Of a DNA stretch of 64,000 nt, positions 8,846-17,312 are shown one piece after another (positions within the stretch are counted from its first letter, which is position 1; every line of letters starts with the position of its first letter). Below the pieces are notes generated by a model. The model saw nothing but the letters and a program-made list of their open reading frames with translations. It did not search any database and was not told the origin of the DNA. The stretch lies in assembly GCA_905339155.1 (NCBI GenBank), contig CAJPFJ010000015.1, positions 1-64,000 of the forward strand, given 5' to 3'. The translations under genes were made by a program, and so were the position numbers. The DNA is from Methanosarcinales archaeon (lineage in GTDB: Archaea; Halobacteriota; Methanosarcinia; Methanosarcinales; Methanoperedenaceae).

Positions 8846-9490
8846 ATAAAGAGAATCTGAAATAAAAATAACAAGCAAAGAGCTTCGATTTTTAGAGTGC
8901 AATGTGAACTACGCAACCCTATCTTAATTAATTTTGCAGATACTTGATCTCTTTTCATGACAAAACCACATGAAGGACACGAATGTATCACCACTGATAG
9001 GTCTTTCGGAACAGAGAAACCACATATACAGGTCTGAGATGTACCTGTTGGATTAACGAATTCAACTATTTTCCCAGCATATTCTGCTTTGGTTGTTGTG
9101 AACCAGATTTCTTGATAGTTTATGAGCAAAATCCTTTCGCTGATTCCTGATTCTTCGATGTACTTTTGCTACTACGATTTTCTGCTTAGTCCTGTTCTTC
9201 GACCTGATTTTTTTCCGGCTTAACCGCTTCTGTTCCTGTGTTAGTTTATCCTCTGATTCTCTCAGGAACTTTGGCGGTTTTATCTGTTCCCCGTTGCTCA
9301 AGGTTATCAGGTCGATTAATCCAACGTCTATGCCAGTTTTGGTCTTGACCTCAACAGGAATTGAGTTATCAATTTCACATGCAAAGGAAACATACCATTG
9401 GTCAAAATCCTTCTTGATGGTGCAGGTCTTGATCTTTCCTACAATCGGTCTATGTAGAACGATCTTGAATATTCCTATTCGAGGATGCAT
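8824..9490 (-). pseudogene. IS200/IS605-type TnpB (OrfB) relic, internally deleted
   Basis: Two overlapping minus-strand frames together give a broken TnpB. The upstream frame (from about 9490) has the RuvC-like first acidic motif GIDVGLIDLITLSNG and the basic segment HRRIRNQRKDFAHKLS. The downstream frame (to 8824) has KAEYAGKIVEFVNPTGTSQT and the zinc ribbon CICG...CPSCG followed by RDQ. Between them, near 9100, the stretch that normally holds the catalytic Glu (IVVEDL region) is missing and the frame changes. The N-terminal part is also lost and replaced by unrelated sequence. It cannot encode an active RNA-guided nuclease. No TnpA partner is present. Confidence 0.8.
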
Positions 9491-9545
9491 GCGCGTCGGC
9501 GGCATTTTGAAGAGTTGTGCCCGCGCCAGTTCGTGTGCGCAGGGG

Positions 9546-9815
9546 TCAGCGGGCAGGGGATGGAACACTGATGACACGGATCGCGCGGATATTTTTCCGT
9601 TTATTATCCCCCTCCACGATCTTCTCCTTAATCTTCCCCTCAAAAAGCTCGATCAGCTTCTTATATGCAGTGATCAATTTCTGCTCCTCTTCGATTCGGG
9701 CAACGATTTCAGTCCGGGAGGGGGGCGGGATAGCATATCGAAATAGTGGCAAAAGAGATGCGATGATGTTTTTATATACTTTGTGTAATAAAACATGGGC
9801 GCAGACCCACATCAA
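9546..9815 (-). pseudogene. Fragment resembling a type I restriction subunit C-terminus
   Basis: The minus-strand frame contains IPPPSRTEIVARIEEEQKLI followed by a Lys/Glu helix (KKLIELFEGKIKEKI). This matches the conserved proline segment plus coiled coil found at the C-terminus of type I HsdS or fused methylase/specificity subunits. The rest of such a gene is absent, so this is a relic. It immediately adjoins the TnpB relic. Assignment rests on motif resemblance only. Confidence 0.45.
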
Positions 9816-9858
9816 GAAACATAGTTTTTATTTAGTAGAAAGTAGAAAGTAGATAAAT

Positions 9859-10122
9859 ATGACTGAGAACATAGGTGTTAAAATAAGTTCTGATACGAAA
9901 ATCATTCTTGATACAATGTATCAACAATTACGCAGCAGCGGGATTAAAATTACAGAAAAAAAGATCCTTGACATTCTCATCACGAATACAGATGTGGCTA
10001 CTATAAAAAAATACTTGAAAAAAGAAGATAATACCGCCCTCCAGATGTTGAAAAAACCTGTACATTGGGGAGTTGCAGATTCTTCTGAAGATATAGATCG
10101 TTATCTTTATGGAAATCCATGA
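9859..10122 (+). CDS. VapB-like antitoxin
   Basis: 87 residues, overlapping the following PIN-domain gene by four bases (ATGA at 10119-10122). This is the usual layout of a VapBC toxin-antitoxin pair. The N-terminal half is helical and Lys/Ile-rich. The C-terminal part (KPVHWGVADSSEDIDRYLYG) is the type of extended acidic/aromatic tail that antitoxins insert into a PIN active site. A clear ribbon-helix-helix or AbrB signature is not obvious, so the DNA-binding fold is uncertain. The ATG is preceded by a short tandem GTAGAAA repeat instead of a clear Shine-Dalgarno, and the pair may be autoregulated there. It sits within a debris zone rich in mobile-element relics. Confidence 0.7.
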   Translation: MTENIGVKISSDTKIILDTMYQQLRSSGIKITEKKILDILITNTDVATIKKYLKKEDNTALQMLKKPVHWGVADSSEDIDRYLYGNP

Positions 10123-10523
10123 GCCTTCTTATTGACACTTCTGCGCTTATCTGCGCCAGAAATGCTGATGATAAAAACCATAATAAAGCGCTTGATATCA
10201 TGACCAGGGCATTAAAAGGCGAATTTGGCAAATTGTATATCAGTGATTATATTTTCGATGAGGCAGTAACTATTGCTTATATCAGAACTGGTAATAAAAA
10301 TTTTGCGAATGATATAGGAATTTTCGCAAGAACAAAACCAATCATATTTCGTTTCGTTGAGCCTATCGATTTTGAAAGAGCATGGGAAATTTATCTGCAA
10401 TTTCAAGACAAGAATTTTAGTTTCACGGATTGTACAAATATCGCACTTATGGAAAGGCACGGCTTTGATACTCTTTTCACATATGATTCTGAATTTAATG
10501 GGATTGTAAGCATGATAGGCTAA
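10119..10523 (+). CDS. PIN-domain ribonuclease toxin (VapC family)
   Basis: 134 residues, the normal VapC length. PIN-domain acidic residues are visible: Asp6 in the opening IDTSAL, Glu48 in the first helical region (FDEAV), Asp104 in SFTDCTN and Asp117/Asp123 near FDTLFTYDSEF. This set binds the divalent metal used for RNA cleavage. Translation is coupled to the antitoxin through an ATGA overlap. In the family, the toxin cleaves tRNA or rRNA when the labile antitoxin is lost; the exact target cannot be read from sequence. The gene appears intact despite broken neighbours on both sides. Confidence 0.85.
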   Translation: MSLLIDTSALICARNADDKNHNKALDIMTRALKGEFGKLYISDYIFDEAVTIAYIRTGNKNFANDIGIFARTKPIIFRFVEPIDFERAWEIYLQFQDKNFSFTDCTNIALMERHGFDTLFTYDSEFNGIVSMIG

Positions 10524-10560
10524 AAATTCTCAAATACAGGTATTTATTCACATCCAACAG

Positions 10561-10601
10561 TTATTGCTCTCTTCGATTCGGGTAATGATTTCCGTGATGG
10601 C
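10561..10601 (-). pseudogene. Second short restriction-subunit-like fragment
   Basis: On the minus strand this stretch reads AITEIITRIEESNN, closely matching TEIVARIEEEQK in the fragment at 9546-9815, in the same orientation. It is a second relic of the same kind of gene, cut off just where group II intron-like sequence begins. Confidence 0.4.
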
Positions 10602-10711
10602 ACTAACAAACATAGCAAAGAACATGTGGGATAAAGCAAAGGATATCTGCAAACCTGAAACTATGACCATGACAAATAACTGCTGCCCGAATAAAGGGAT
10701 ATTGGAGGCTT

Positions 10712-10781
10712 GAGCCGTATGAAGGGAAACTTTCAAGTACAGTTCTTAGAAGAGGAAGGGTGGGCAACTGCTCTTCTTTAT
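10712..10781 (+). ncRNA. Group II intron 3' end (domains V and VI), relic
   Basis: GAGCCGTATG...GGGAAAC...AAGTACAGTTC (10712-10745) fits group II intron domain V, including the AGC triad with a G-U pair and a GAAA tetraloop. It is followed by a domain VI-like hairpin, AGAAGAG (10748-10754) paired with CTCTTCT (10771-10777), and an intron-type end at about 10781. No intron-encoded reverse transcriptase is present, so only the 3' end survives. Confidence 0.7.
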
Positions 10782-10975
10782 TCGGCGATTGCGCGGATAC
10801 CCACGGATTTTTTATGATCTTTCATTCGGTTAATATTTCGGCAATCGTAATATATTTTCATATTGGTCGTTTTCATATGGTAAAAATGGGAATCTGGGAG
10901 ATTTCGAAAACATTCAATATGAAAAAGCAAATTTTAAATATTACGTAGAACAATGAATAGTATGGAGTGGTTTTA

Positions 10976-11119
10976 ATGACAGATTCGCAAATTCTAGATA
11001 GTTCTTACAAGATGGGAACTGAGTCGACTAACCGCAAAGGTTCAACCAAAGTCAGCATTATAATGAAGCCGTCAATGGAGAGTGATTGGATAAGTGCTTC
11101 AGAGGCATTGTTGGAGTAA
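10976..11119 (+). CDS. Small hypothetical protein
   Basis: 47 codons from ATG 10976 to TAA 11117-11119. A GGAG-type ribosome site lies nine bases upstream, and an AT-rich TATA-like element (AAATTTTAAATATTA) lies about 40-50 bases upstream. The peptide (opening MTDSQILDSSYKMG, later STKVSIIMKPSMESDW) has no recognisable domain. It could be a small gene with its own promoter or the surviving N-terminus of a lost one, because the surrounding 3 kb is mobile-element debris. Confidence 0.35.
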   Translation: MTDSQILDSSYKMGTESTNRKGSTKVSIIMKPSMESDWISASEALLE

Positions 11120-11616
11120 CGATGGTGCCATCATAGCAGGAGAAGAAGAGACATGAAAAGGGGAAACATTTATTAACTTTTTTTTCTAACAAGTTTTGTT
11201 AGAGTGACCTCTAACACAAAGTATTTATAACAACGCCAAAAGACCAGAACGGCAACACGATAGTTGAATTCATAGAATGGGTTTACGGGGCCCCAGGATG
11301 CAGAAGCGTCGCTATTACCATGTTTGTCAGACCGGGGGAGCTTTTTCTGTCTTTTTCAAATTCTTTATTGATCATCTTCTGGTAAGTCATATCAATAATT
11401 GTCTTAAGATTTTCCACGTCTTGAGGGGAGAGTACAGGAATGCTTTTGACAGTCTCATGAATAAAGCTAGACAACATACATCATCATGCACGGTTGCGCC
11501 TCTACTTGATCCGATGGATGCTGTTTTTTTATCGATACTGGTGGAACAGCAGAAAGAGATCAATTCACTGCTAGAAACGCTATCTAACGAAGGGAGGACA
11601 ATTATTTAATATGCTT
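11120..11616. other. Gene-poor stretch with a perfect hairpin
   Basis: No gene is convincing here. A perfect stem-loop CTAACAA-gtt-TTGTTAG lies at 11186-11202, right after a run of eight T's. Weak open frames exist on both strands over 11277-11609, for example a plus-strand tail DAVFLSILVEQQKEINSLLE and a minus-strand SPQDVENLKTIIDMTYQKM. Neither has a promoter, ribosome site or recognisable family. Degraded genes are the likeliest content. Confidence 0.4.
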
Positions 11617-11782
11617 CAAAAACGGCAATGAAAAAACAACCGGATACCTATCGGTCAAGCCAAATCGTCCGTTTTGTGATCCCCCATTTTTACAGCACTT
11701 TTAACTCCAAAAATCGGGGAAGCTGAAAAGAGGTAATAACACGGATTAGGCTACAGCATGACTTTTTTTATTGCCGTTTTTG
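11617..11782. mobile_element. MITE-like element with 20-bp terminal inverted repeats
   Basis: CAAAAACGGCAATGAAAAAA at 11617-11636 is mirrored by TTTTTTATTGCCGTTTTTG at 11764-11782, a single-mismatch inverted repeat bounding 166 bases without coding capacity. A second, internal inverted repeat (CCCCATTTTT near 11684 and AAAAATCGGGG near 11710) would give a folded-back structure. No clear target duplication was found. A structured RNA is the alternative. Confidence 0.5.
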
Positions 11783-11833
11783 TACCTTTGCGGAGTTATA
11801 CCCATTATTGCTATGCCATAGACGTGCGCAACT

Positions 11834-12640
11834 TTATTTTTCTTCCTTCTTAGTCGCAGGCCATGAGACATTTCCCGGGCCCATGTCCTTCATCATATAT
11901 ATATAGATTCCAACGATGGCCTTTGCCGCAGCAGCCTTGATCGGATTTACTTTCATATCAAAATAGTAGACCTTACCATTATAAAACGTATAATCCGCTG
12001 GCATATATTGCCTGCATTCGAGGCTGAACTTTTGCATCACGAGAAAGTCCATATAGCTATTAAAAGTCGGAGATGGTAGAGATGTGTCCAGACAACTCAG
12101 GTAGAACTTTTTTGCGGCAACATTGATGGCCTGTTCCTTCTCGGCGACCGCGCGTTCTGTTTGCGACCACGGGGGTGTCGCTATCGCAAGCTCATGGACG
12201 ATCCGGGTGCCTCGATCGTGTCCCAGTGCGATCTTAAGAGTCGATAGAGTCCCCTTCTTACCAGTGATTGACGTGTTCACCACTGCCAACATTTTCTGAC
12301 GGTGGAATCGAGGCCGATGGCTCAAGTAAGCGAACCGGTCGATAAAATTTTTCATGAGCCCGCTGACGCTGCCCATGTACACGGGCGATGAAAGAATGAA
12401 GCCGTCCGACGCCAGCAGTTTTTGCTCTATAGCGGCACGATCATCCTTGAGCGGGCATTTGTCCTCACCCCTTGCCATGCAATTATAGCAGCCGATGCAC
12501 GGCTTGAGGTTCGCATCCTTCAGGAAGATGTATTCGAATTCCACGCTGCCCATCGCTATCATCCGATCTTCGATCATTTTCACGATCTTATACCCAGAGC
12601 CCTTTCCCTTGGGGCTCCCCATTATAGCTATTATTTTCAT
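11834..12640 (-). CDS. Iron-sulfur flavoprotein / NAD(P)H-dependent FMN reductase family
   Basis: 268 residues. The flavodoxin-like N-terminus MKIIAIMGSPKGKGSG is the FMN phosphate loop, and SSPVYMGSVSGLMKNFIDR is the second flavin motif. Four clustered cysteines (48, 51, 54 and 62; CIGCYNC plus KCP) match the compact [4Fe-4S] site of archaeal iron-sulfur flavoproteins (Isf). These homodimers pass electrons between ferredoxin and acceptors, including oxygen or peroxide in methanogens. The C-terminal ~80 residues are longer than in the shortest family members. A TATA-like element (CTATATATAATTC) and AAGGTT before the ATG mark a single-gene promoter. The gene follows the debris zone and precedes polC on the same strand. 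The exact electron partner is unknown. Confidence 0.8.
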   Translation of the reverse strand: MKIIAIMGSPKGKGSGYKIVKMIEDRMIAMGSVEFEYIFLKDANLKPCIGCYNCMARGEDKCPLKDDRAAIEQKLLASDGFILSSPVYMGSVSGLMKNFIDRFAYLSHRPRFHRQKMLAVVNTSITGKKGTLSTLKIALGHDRGTRIVHELAIATPPWSQTERAVAEKEQAINVAAKKFYLSCLDTSLPSPTFNSYMDFLVMQKFSLECRQYMPADYTFYNGKVYYFDMKVNPIKAAAAKAIVGIYIYMMKDMGPGNVSWPATKKEEK

Positions 12641-12752
12641 GAACCTTACAAACGGAGTTTTTAATTACTTTGTAATTTAAAAATTAAGAAATCCGAATTA
12701 TATATAGATTACGATGATTGATTTCTGGTTCAAGATATTCTTATGGACATAT

Positions 12753-15700
12753 TCACATAAAATCCGCAAGCCCCTTCTGCTTCACCTTATCGCTCTCAAA
12801 CAGCGACCTCATCTCTATCTCAAGCAGCTCAAGCCTCTGCTTCGTGTAAGGCTGCACATTATACTCATCCGCAATACGCAAAGAAGTCTCAAGATACTTC
12901 CTCACCGAACCTTCATGCACGGTAAGCACGATATTCCCCCCGCACCTGGGACATGTCCCCTGCAGGGGCGGGCGCCTGTATTTGGCACCGCATTTCGTGC
13001 ATCTTACCTTCTGTTTCGAGAATGAGCGCAGGTTCCCGATAAGGTCGGGCAGGAAATGAGAATTTATAACTCTTTCTGCGACATCAGTTGGGTCCACAGC
13101 TTTTATTTTCCTTGCAAGTCCGAGCTGCGCCTCCATTTTTTCTATCATCGTCCCCAGGGTCTTGTAAGCGCTGTTCCTTGGACCGGCGGCTATATTTGCA
13201 GTATCATGGGTAAACCCGAAGCCCTCATACTGCGCCGGAGTGCCAAGCCGTCCGCTAACAGTATCCATGATCCTGACAAGGTCTTTGGCATTTGCGTATT
13301 TGAGCGTTGCTTCATAGAACGCGAGTGGATACTGGAAAAGCACATCTACATTATGCGCCTCCTTATCTACTTCATTCGGATCAATGCGCGAAGTCAGAAC
13401 AAGAGGCGCATCCATCTGCCCGCCGCGCCTGTCGGGAAGATATGAACGGGAGAAGTTCAGGAGGCCATCCATTAGCAGCATCACGCAGTCCTCGTCGCCG
13501 TCGCACTGGAATGTGGTAATTCCTGAGCAAATGAGGTTGTGATGGTTATCGACTGTCAGATTATACACATATTTATCTTCAGAGCTTATCTCTTTTTTTT
13601 CTACAACTTTATCAATGAACACATCTTCATCAAAATTGGTTCTAGTCCGGCCATCTTTAGCCAGCCATTTTTTAAGCAAATCTTGCGCATGCTTCTGCTT
13701 CTCACCAAGGAAGCCTATGTCTTCTATGAATTTTCTTGCTTCGCTGCCATATATCCTTATTTTATAAGAATTGATTAATTCCTCGTAGATAGAGTGCTTA
13801 ATTCCAAAAAACATCAGAAGGAAGGACACACCGTCTATCAGCCATTTATTTACAGAAGTTGCATTGACCTCTAAAGTGCTCTGCGAAGAGCAAGATCCAT
13901 CTCCAGTGAAATAACCTCTCAAAAATGTACTTATCTTTGCCTTTGGGAGGGCATAAACAAAGTTGGGAACCCTTTTTGTTTTCATTTCAAGATCGTTGCT
14001 TATCTTTGAAAGATGTACTCCTTCTTCGAAAACATCACTTTCTGTCCTTATCATTACGTTCTGCGCGTCTGTTATTGAAAGCAGATCAATATTCTTTTTA
14101 GGCTCGATAGGTGGTCTTTTGATGTTCCAGGGGATCAATAATTCATCTGCATCCTGCGCCCTCACCTTTTCTCCTGATCTATCCGGGAAAGTATGATCTT
14201 TTGTCACCACTATCTTTCTTCCGCTTTTGGTTCTTATTTCGACCAGCTTTTCAGGAGCAATATGTTTTGAAACATGGGTTATATCCGCCAATTCGAATGT
14301 TTTAGTTTTTATGTTGAACGCAAAAGTTCTCAGGCCGTTTATTTTCTTGATTTCAGTCCCAAAATCATCTTTTTCGGTATTTTCGATAAGGTTGCTATCA
14401 ACAAGCTCGCAGATCGTCAAAAGTTCAAAGCCCTCTCCTCTTTGAATTAATAATTTTTCATCCCCCTGGAAGCAGTTTCGTCTCTTAGCTGCATGGAAGA
14501 ACGGATGTCCATAACCAACAGACGCTGTGGTAAAGCCCGCAAGGCGGGCAAGCACTCCAGCCGAGGTGTGAGGAGCAAGCCCTATCACTAATTTTCCGAT
14601 CAGATCATCGATCTTATCGATATTATAATAAGGTTCAACTTTATAATATCTCGTTAAAAGGTCATCTATGAATCGTGCGGTTTTCAAAAGGTATTCAGCG
14701 CAATCCTTTGAAACAACAATATCCTGCACTTTGAGTTCAAGGATCTGGCTCTCATCAACCAGAGGATTTCCAAATGTGTCATTCACATAACCAAGTTCCT
14801 TAAATTTCAAAACCGAAACACCGAGTTCTCCGGGTCTTATATGCGTAAGAGGCATATCCGAGAGGTCATATCTCACAGTCCCGTCCTTGAACATCACAAC
14901 ATCATGCTTTGCCCTGAGCACCCCTTTTTCCAGTGGTTCAGGCGTCTTATTTTTTGAAGTAAGGCCAAGAACCCCTTTGGGTTTGTAAACATCGCGTTCG
15001 CCAACATTATCAAGAGCTATCTGGTATTCTGATAAGAAATCAATATTCATTTCAGTGACAGATGTAGTTTCTTTTTTGCATTTCGGGCATATCGGGTTAG
15101 TCCCGGTAAACGGGGTATTTACTTCAATTCCACATGACTCACATTTAAAAAGCGGATAAGTGAATTTTCCGCATGTGCACCTGTTCTTAAAAGTCCTATT
15201 CTTACATGCCGGACATATGCGGCTTCCAATCTGGACGTTTATTGTCCCGACTTTTCCTTTCTGGTATGTAAGTCCTGTCTGGAACTCACTACTCTTGAAT
15301 TCATTCTTTTTCTCTTTGTCAATATCGTCATCATCCACAAAATCTTTTACATCTACAAGCGACCGCCGCTTGCCTCCAGCTCCACCGATAGGGAAAAGCA
15401 CATGCGGAGCTGGTTTCATTTCACGCTTATCTGATTTCTCGGGCCGTCCCATCCGTGCGCCGATCCTGATAGGGGCGCGGGCCCTGATGGTTATCCCGCT
15501 TACTTTTGAGACCCTATCCATGATATTGGATTCCGTATTCGTCCGGTTTTTTTTAAGACTTGCATCAAGCCCAAGACATCTTATCAGGGGAAGAGGTTCA
15601 TCAATGAGAACCTGCTTCTCACGAACTATATGAGGGACAAGCAGGACTTCAAGAATGGACTTTATTTTGTTATTGATCGGGAATGAAAGTTTGTGAGAAT

Positions 15701-17180
15701 ATTTTCCATTTATCCGGATGTATTCAGACAATTGGAAAAACTCATCAATTGAAATATCATGCCAGAGGTATGTATATTCAGGATGCAGGGGCACTTTATA
15801 AGTATCTGATAAATAGAGAGCTTTTTCCCCGTTAGGATTTTTCAGGTCGCCCAGTTCCTTTATCGATGTTTTTGCAGCAAGCTCCTGGAGCCACCATTCA
15901 TAGCAATAGGATGAGGGTACAAGAGGATGGTTATTCTCAAGAAAATCCCCGAAATTTATCAGTATCTCGCCAATATCAAGGATCTGCTGCACTGCCGGTC
16001 GAATTTTTTTTGCTTCCTCTTCTGTCTTTATCCTTAGAACATCCCCATTGAACAGGCGCACAGTAGGACCATCAATTGTATCTACAGGGGCTATGCCTGC
16101 GGCTTTTCCAGGGCGCTCGACTTTTATCTGGGTGCCGGCGGCAATAAAATCATCCATCAATACCATCGTGGCTGGACTGATACCTGCGGCTGCAAAACTT
16201 GTGTTCCTGCCCCTGCCGTATCTGAGCCGGAAACCCCCTGGTCTTGAAGGGTATGAAAATACAGGTCGTCCTGCTATCAGATCCTGCAGGTACTTATCTT
16301 TGGGTTTAAGCTGGGCCGATGCATCATCGGTTTTTACAGTGACCACGAATTTATCAAGCCAGTCCCAGCCTTCAAGTTTGAGCTTATCAACGTGCTTTTT
16401 CACCTTTGGAGCCTTAAGAGCAATGCCTTCGGCAATGACAAGCGCCATGCCGCCCCTGATCCTATTCGTTTCTATGCGTGCAAGGTCGCGCCGTCCTTCC
16501 ACTTCGGCTTCCTCTGTAGGTTCACCGTCAATGCATATCGGGCAGTTCCTGACTATGAGACGTATCTCATCATCTGATGGAAGATACTGTAAATTCGCTA
16601 CGCGCCTGTATGCCGTGATCTCTTCAACGTATCTCTCAACTTCCTCAGGCCGCGGGACAAAACGTGCGATCCCCAGGTTCGCGCGCACATAATCGGCAGC
16701 CAGCACCGACAACGCCTGCGCTGTGCCCCCGGCGCTCCTTATCGGGCCTGCGTAGTAGATCCTGATATAATCGGTACCGTCATCGTTTTTTGCAAGGTCT
16801 ATCTTTGCGATACCTTCTATGGGTGCAGCCACCACGCCTTCTGTAAGTACTGCCATTGCCACCCTCACAGCAGCTTCGATGGCATCCCTGTTCGATTCAA
16901 ACTTATTTATTTCTCCTTTAGCCACAGCAATTGCCACCTGAAGCGCTGCTTCCTCACGCGACATCGTGCTTTCAAGTTCCCTGAGCTTTTTTGCGACCCC
17001 TTCGATAGAAAGGAGTTTTTCGACCCTGTCGGCAAGGTCTTTTGCAATTGGTATTTCGATTGTTGGTTTCGGGTCTGCGCCTTTTGCCCGGGCGCGGATG
17101 GCTAGCTCGATGGCACGGTTAAGCTCTGTTTCAAGAGTACTAAAATAAGAAAGCATTGCTGCGCTTGCGGCAAATTTCAT
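12753..17180 (-). CDS. polC: DNA polymerase D large subunit DP2, with intein
   Basis: 1475 codons: a host protein of 1152 residues after removing a 323-residue intein (residues 903-1225). DP2 is the catalytic subunit of the euryarchaeal replicative polymerase PolD, a double-psi beta-barrel enzyme. The polymerase site [18 protein letters not shown] is present and is the very site interrupted by the intein. Zinc-binding clusters occur at [16 protein letters not shown] and CESCGIEV...CPKC in the middle, and near the C-terminus at [12 protein letters not shown]...CPRCG. The small subunit DP1 is not in the window. A 31-residue open frame ends directly before its ATG, suggesting translational coupling. 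Identification is firm. Confidence 0.97.
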   Translation of the reverse strand: MKFAASAAMLSYFSTLETELNRAIELAIRARAKGADPKPTIEIPIAKDLADRVEKLLSIEGVAKKLRELESTMSREEAALQVAIAVAKGEINKFESNRDAIEAAVRVAMAVLTEGVVAAPIEGIAKIDLAKNDDGTDYIRIYYAGPIRSAGGTAQALSVLAADYVRANLGIARFVPRPEEVERYVEEITAYRRVANLQYLPSDDEIRLIVRNCPICIDGEPTEEAEVEGRRDLARIETNRIRGGMALVIAEGIALKAPKVKKHVDKLKLEGWDWLDKFVVTVKTDDASAQLKPKDKYLQDLIAGRPVFSYPSRPGGFRLRYGRGRNTSFAAAGISPATMVLMDDFIAAGTQIKVERPGKAAGIAPVDTIDGPTVRLFNGDVLRIKTEEEAKKIRPAVQQILDIGEILINFGDFLENNHPLVPSSYCYEWWLQELAAKTSIKELGDLKNPNGEKALYLSDTYKVPLHPEYTYLWHDISIDEFFQLSEYIRINGKYSHKLSFPINNKIKSILEVLLVPHIVREKQVLIDEPLPLIRCLGLDASLKKNRTNTESNIMDRVSKVSGITIRARAPIRIGARMGRPEKSDKREMKPAPHVLFPIGGAGGKRRSLVDVKDFVDDDDIDKEKKNEFKSSEFQTGLTYQKGKVGTINVQIGSRICPACKNRTFKNRCTCGKFTYPLFKCESCGIEVNTPFTGTNPICPKCKKETTSVTEMNIDFLSEYQIALDNVGERDVYKPKGVLGLTSKNKTPEPLEKGVLRAKHDVVMFKDGTVRYDLSDMPLTHIRPGELGVSVLKFKELGYVNDTFGNPLVDESQILELKVQDIVVSKDCAEYLLKTARFIDDLLTRYYKVEPYYNIDKIDDLIGKLVIGLAPHTSAGVLARLAGFTTASVGYGHPFFHAAKRRNCFQGDEKLLIQRGEGFELLTICELVDSNLIENTEKDDFGTEIKKINGLRTFAFNIKTKTFELADITHVSKHIAPEKLVEIRTKSGRKIVVTKDHTFPDRSGEKVRAQDADELLIPWNIKRPPIEPKKNIDLLSITDAQNVMIRTESDVFEEGVHLSKISNDLEMKTKRVPNFVYALPKAKISTFLRGYFTGDGSCSSQSTLEVNATSVNKWLIDGVSFLLMFFGIKHSIYEELINSYKIRIYGSEARKFIEDIGFLGEKQKHAQDLLKKWLAKDGRTRTNFDEDVFIDKVVEKKEISSEDKYVYNLTVDNHHNLICSGITTFQCDGDEDCVMLLMDGLLNFSRSYLPDRRGGQMDAPLVLTSRIDPNEVDKEAHNVDVLFQYPLAFYEATLKYANAKDLVRIMDTVSGRLGTPAQYEGFGFTHDTANIAAGPRNSAYKTLGTMIEKMEAQLGLARKIKAVDPTDVAERVINSHFLPDLIGNLRSFSKQKVRCTKCGAKYRRPPLQGTCPRCGGNIVLTVHEGSVRKYLETSLRIADEYNVQPYTKQRLELLEIEMRSLFESDKVKQKGLADFM
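13506..14474 (-). other. Intein inside polC (LAGLIDADG type, C-terminal Gln)
   Basis: 323 residues lying between host residues ...AAKRRN and CDGDED.... The first residue is Cys (CFQGDEK). Block B is VVTKDHTF with the TxxH signature. The endonuclease block [11 protein letters not shown] is a LAGLIDADG-like motif with the catalytic Asp kept, followed by FIEDIGFLG. The C-terminal blocks are [16 protein letters not shown] and ITTFQ, with a host Cys at +1. The last residue is Gln rather than Asn, as known for a Pyrococcus abyssi PolII intein at this gene, and the usual penultimate His is Phe. A second endonuclease motif is not obvious, so homing activity may be lost. Confidence 0.93.
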
Positions 17181-17276
17181 TTATAGTGGGGCTCCGTATA
17201 CTTTTTCAAATCCCTCGATGCTTTTCAATCTTTCAAGAGCCTTTTTTAGTGATAATTCGATTTCATCAGGTTTCAT
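17181..17276 (-). CDS. 31-residue peptide abutting polC
   Basis: ATG at 17276, TAA at 17183-17181, immediately followed by the polC ATG. The peptide (MKPDEIELSLKKALERLKSI, then EGFEKVYGAPL) is an amphipathic helix-like sequence with normal protein composition. There is no strong ribosome site before it. It may be a leader peptide for polC translation or a small conserved protein. It is not an N-terminal extension because a stop separates them. Confidence 0.4.
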   Translation of the reverse strand: MKPDEIELSLKKALERLKSIEGFEKVYGAPL

Positions 17277-17312
17277 AAAAAAATTCTCTTTCTATTTTTC
17301 TATTATTGTTTA

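Noticed and set aside
11186-11202. CTAACAA-gtt-TTGTTAG as a second heat-shock (HSR1) operator
   Set aside because: The CTAAC and GTTAG halves are seven bases apart instead of five, and no heat-shock gene follows.
11283-11477. Minus-strand 64-residue frame as a gene
   Set aside because: No ribosome site, promoter or family; a competing plus-strand frame overlaps it. Kept only as a note in the spacer entry.
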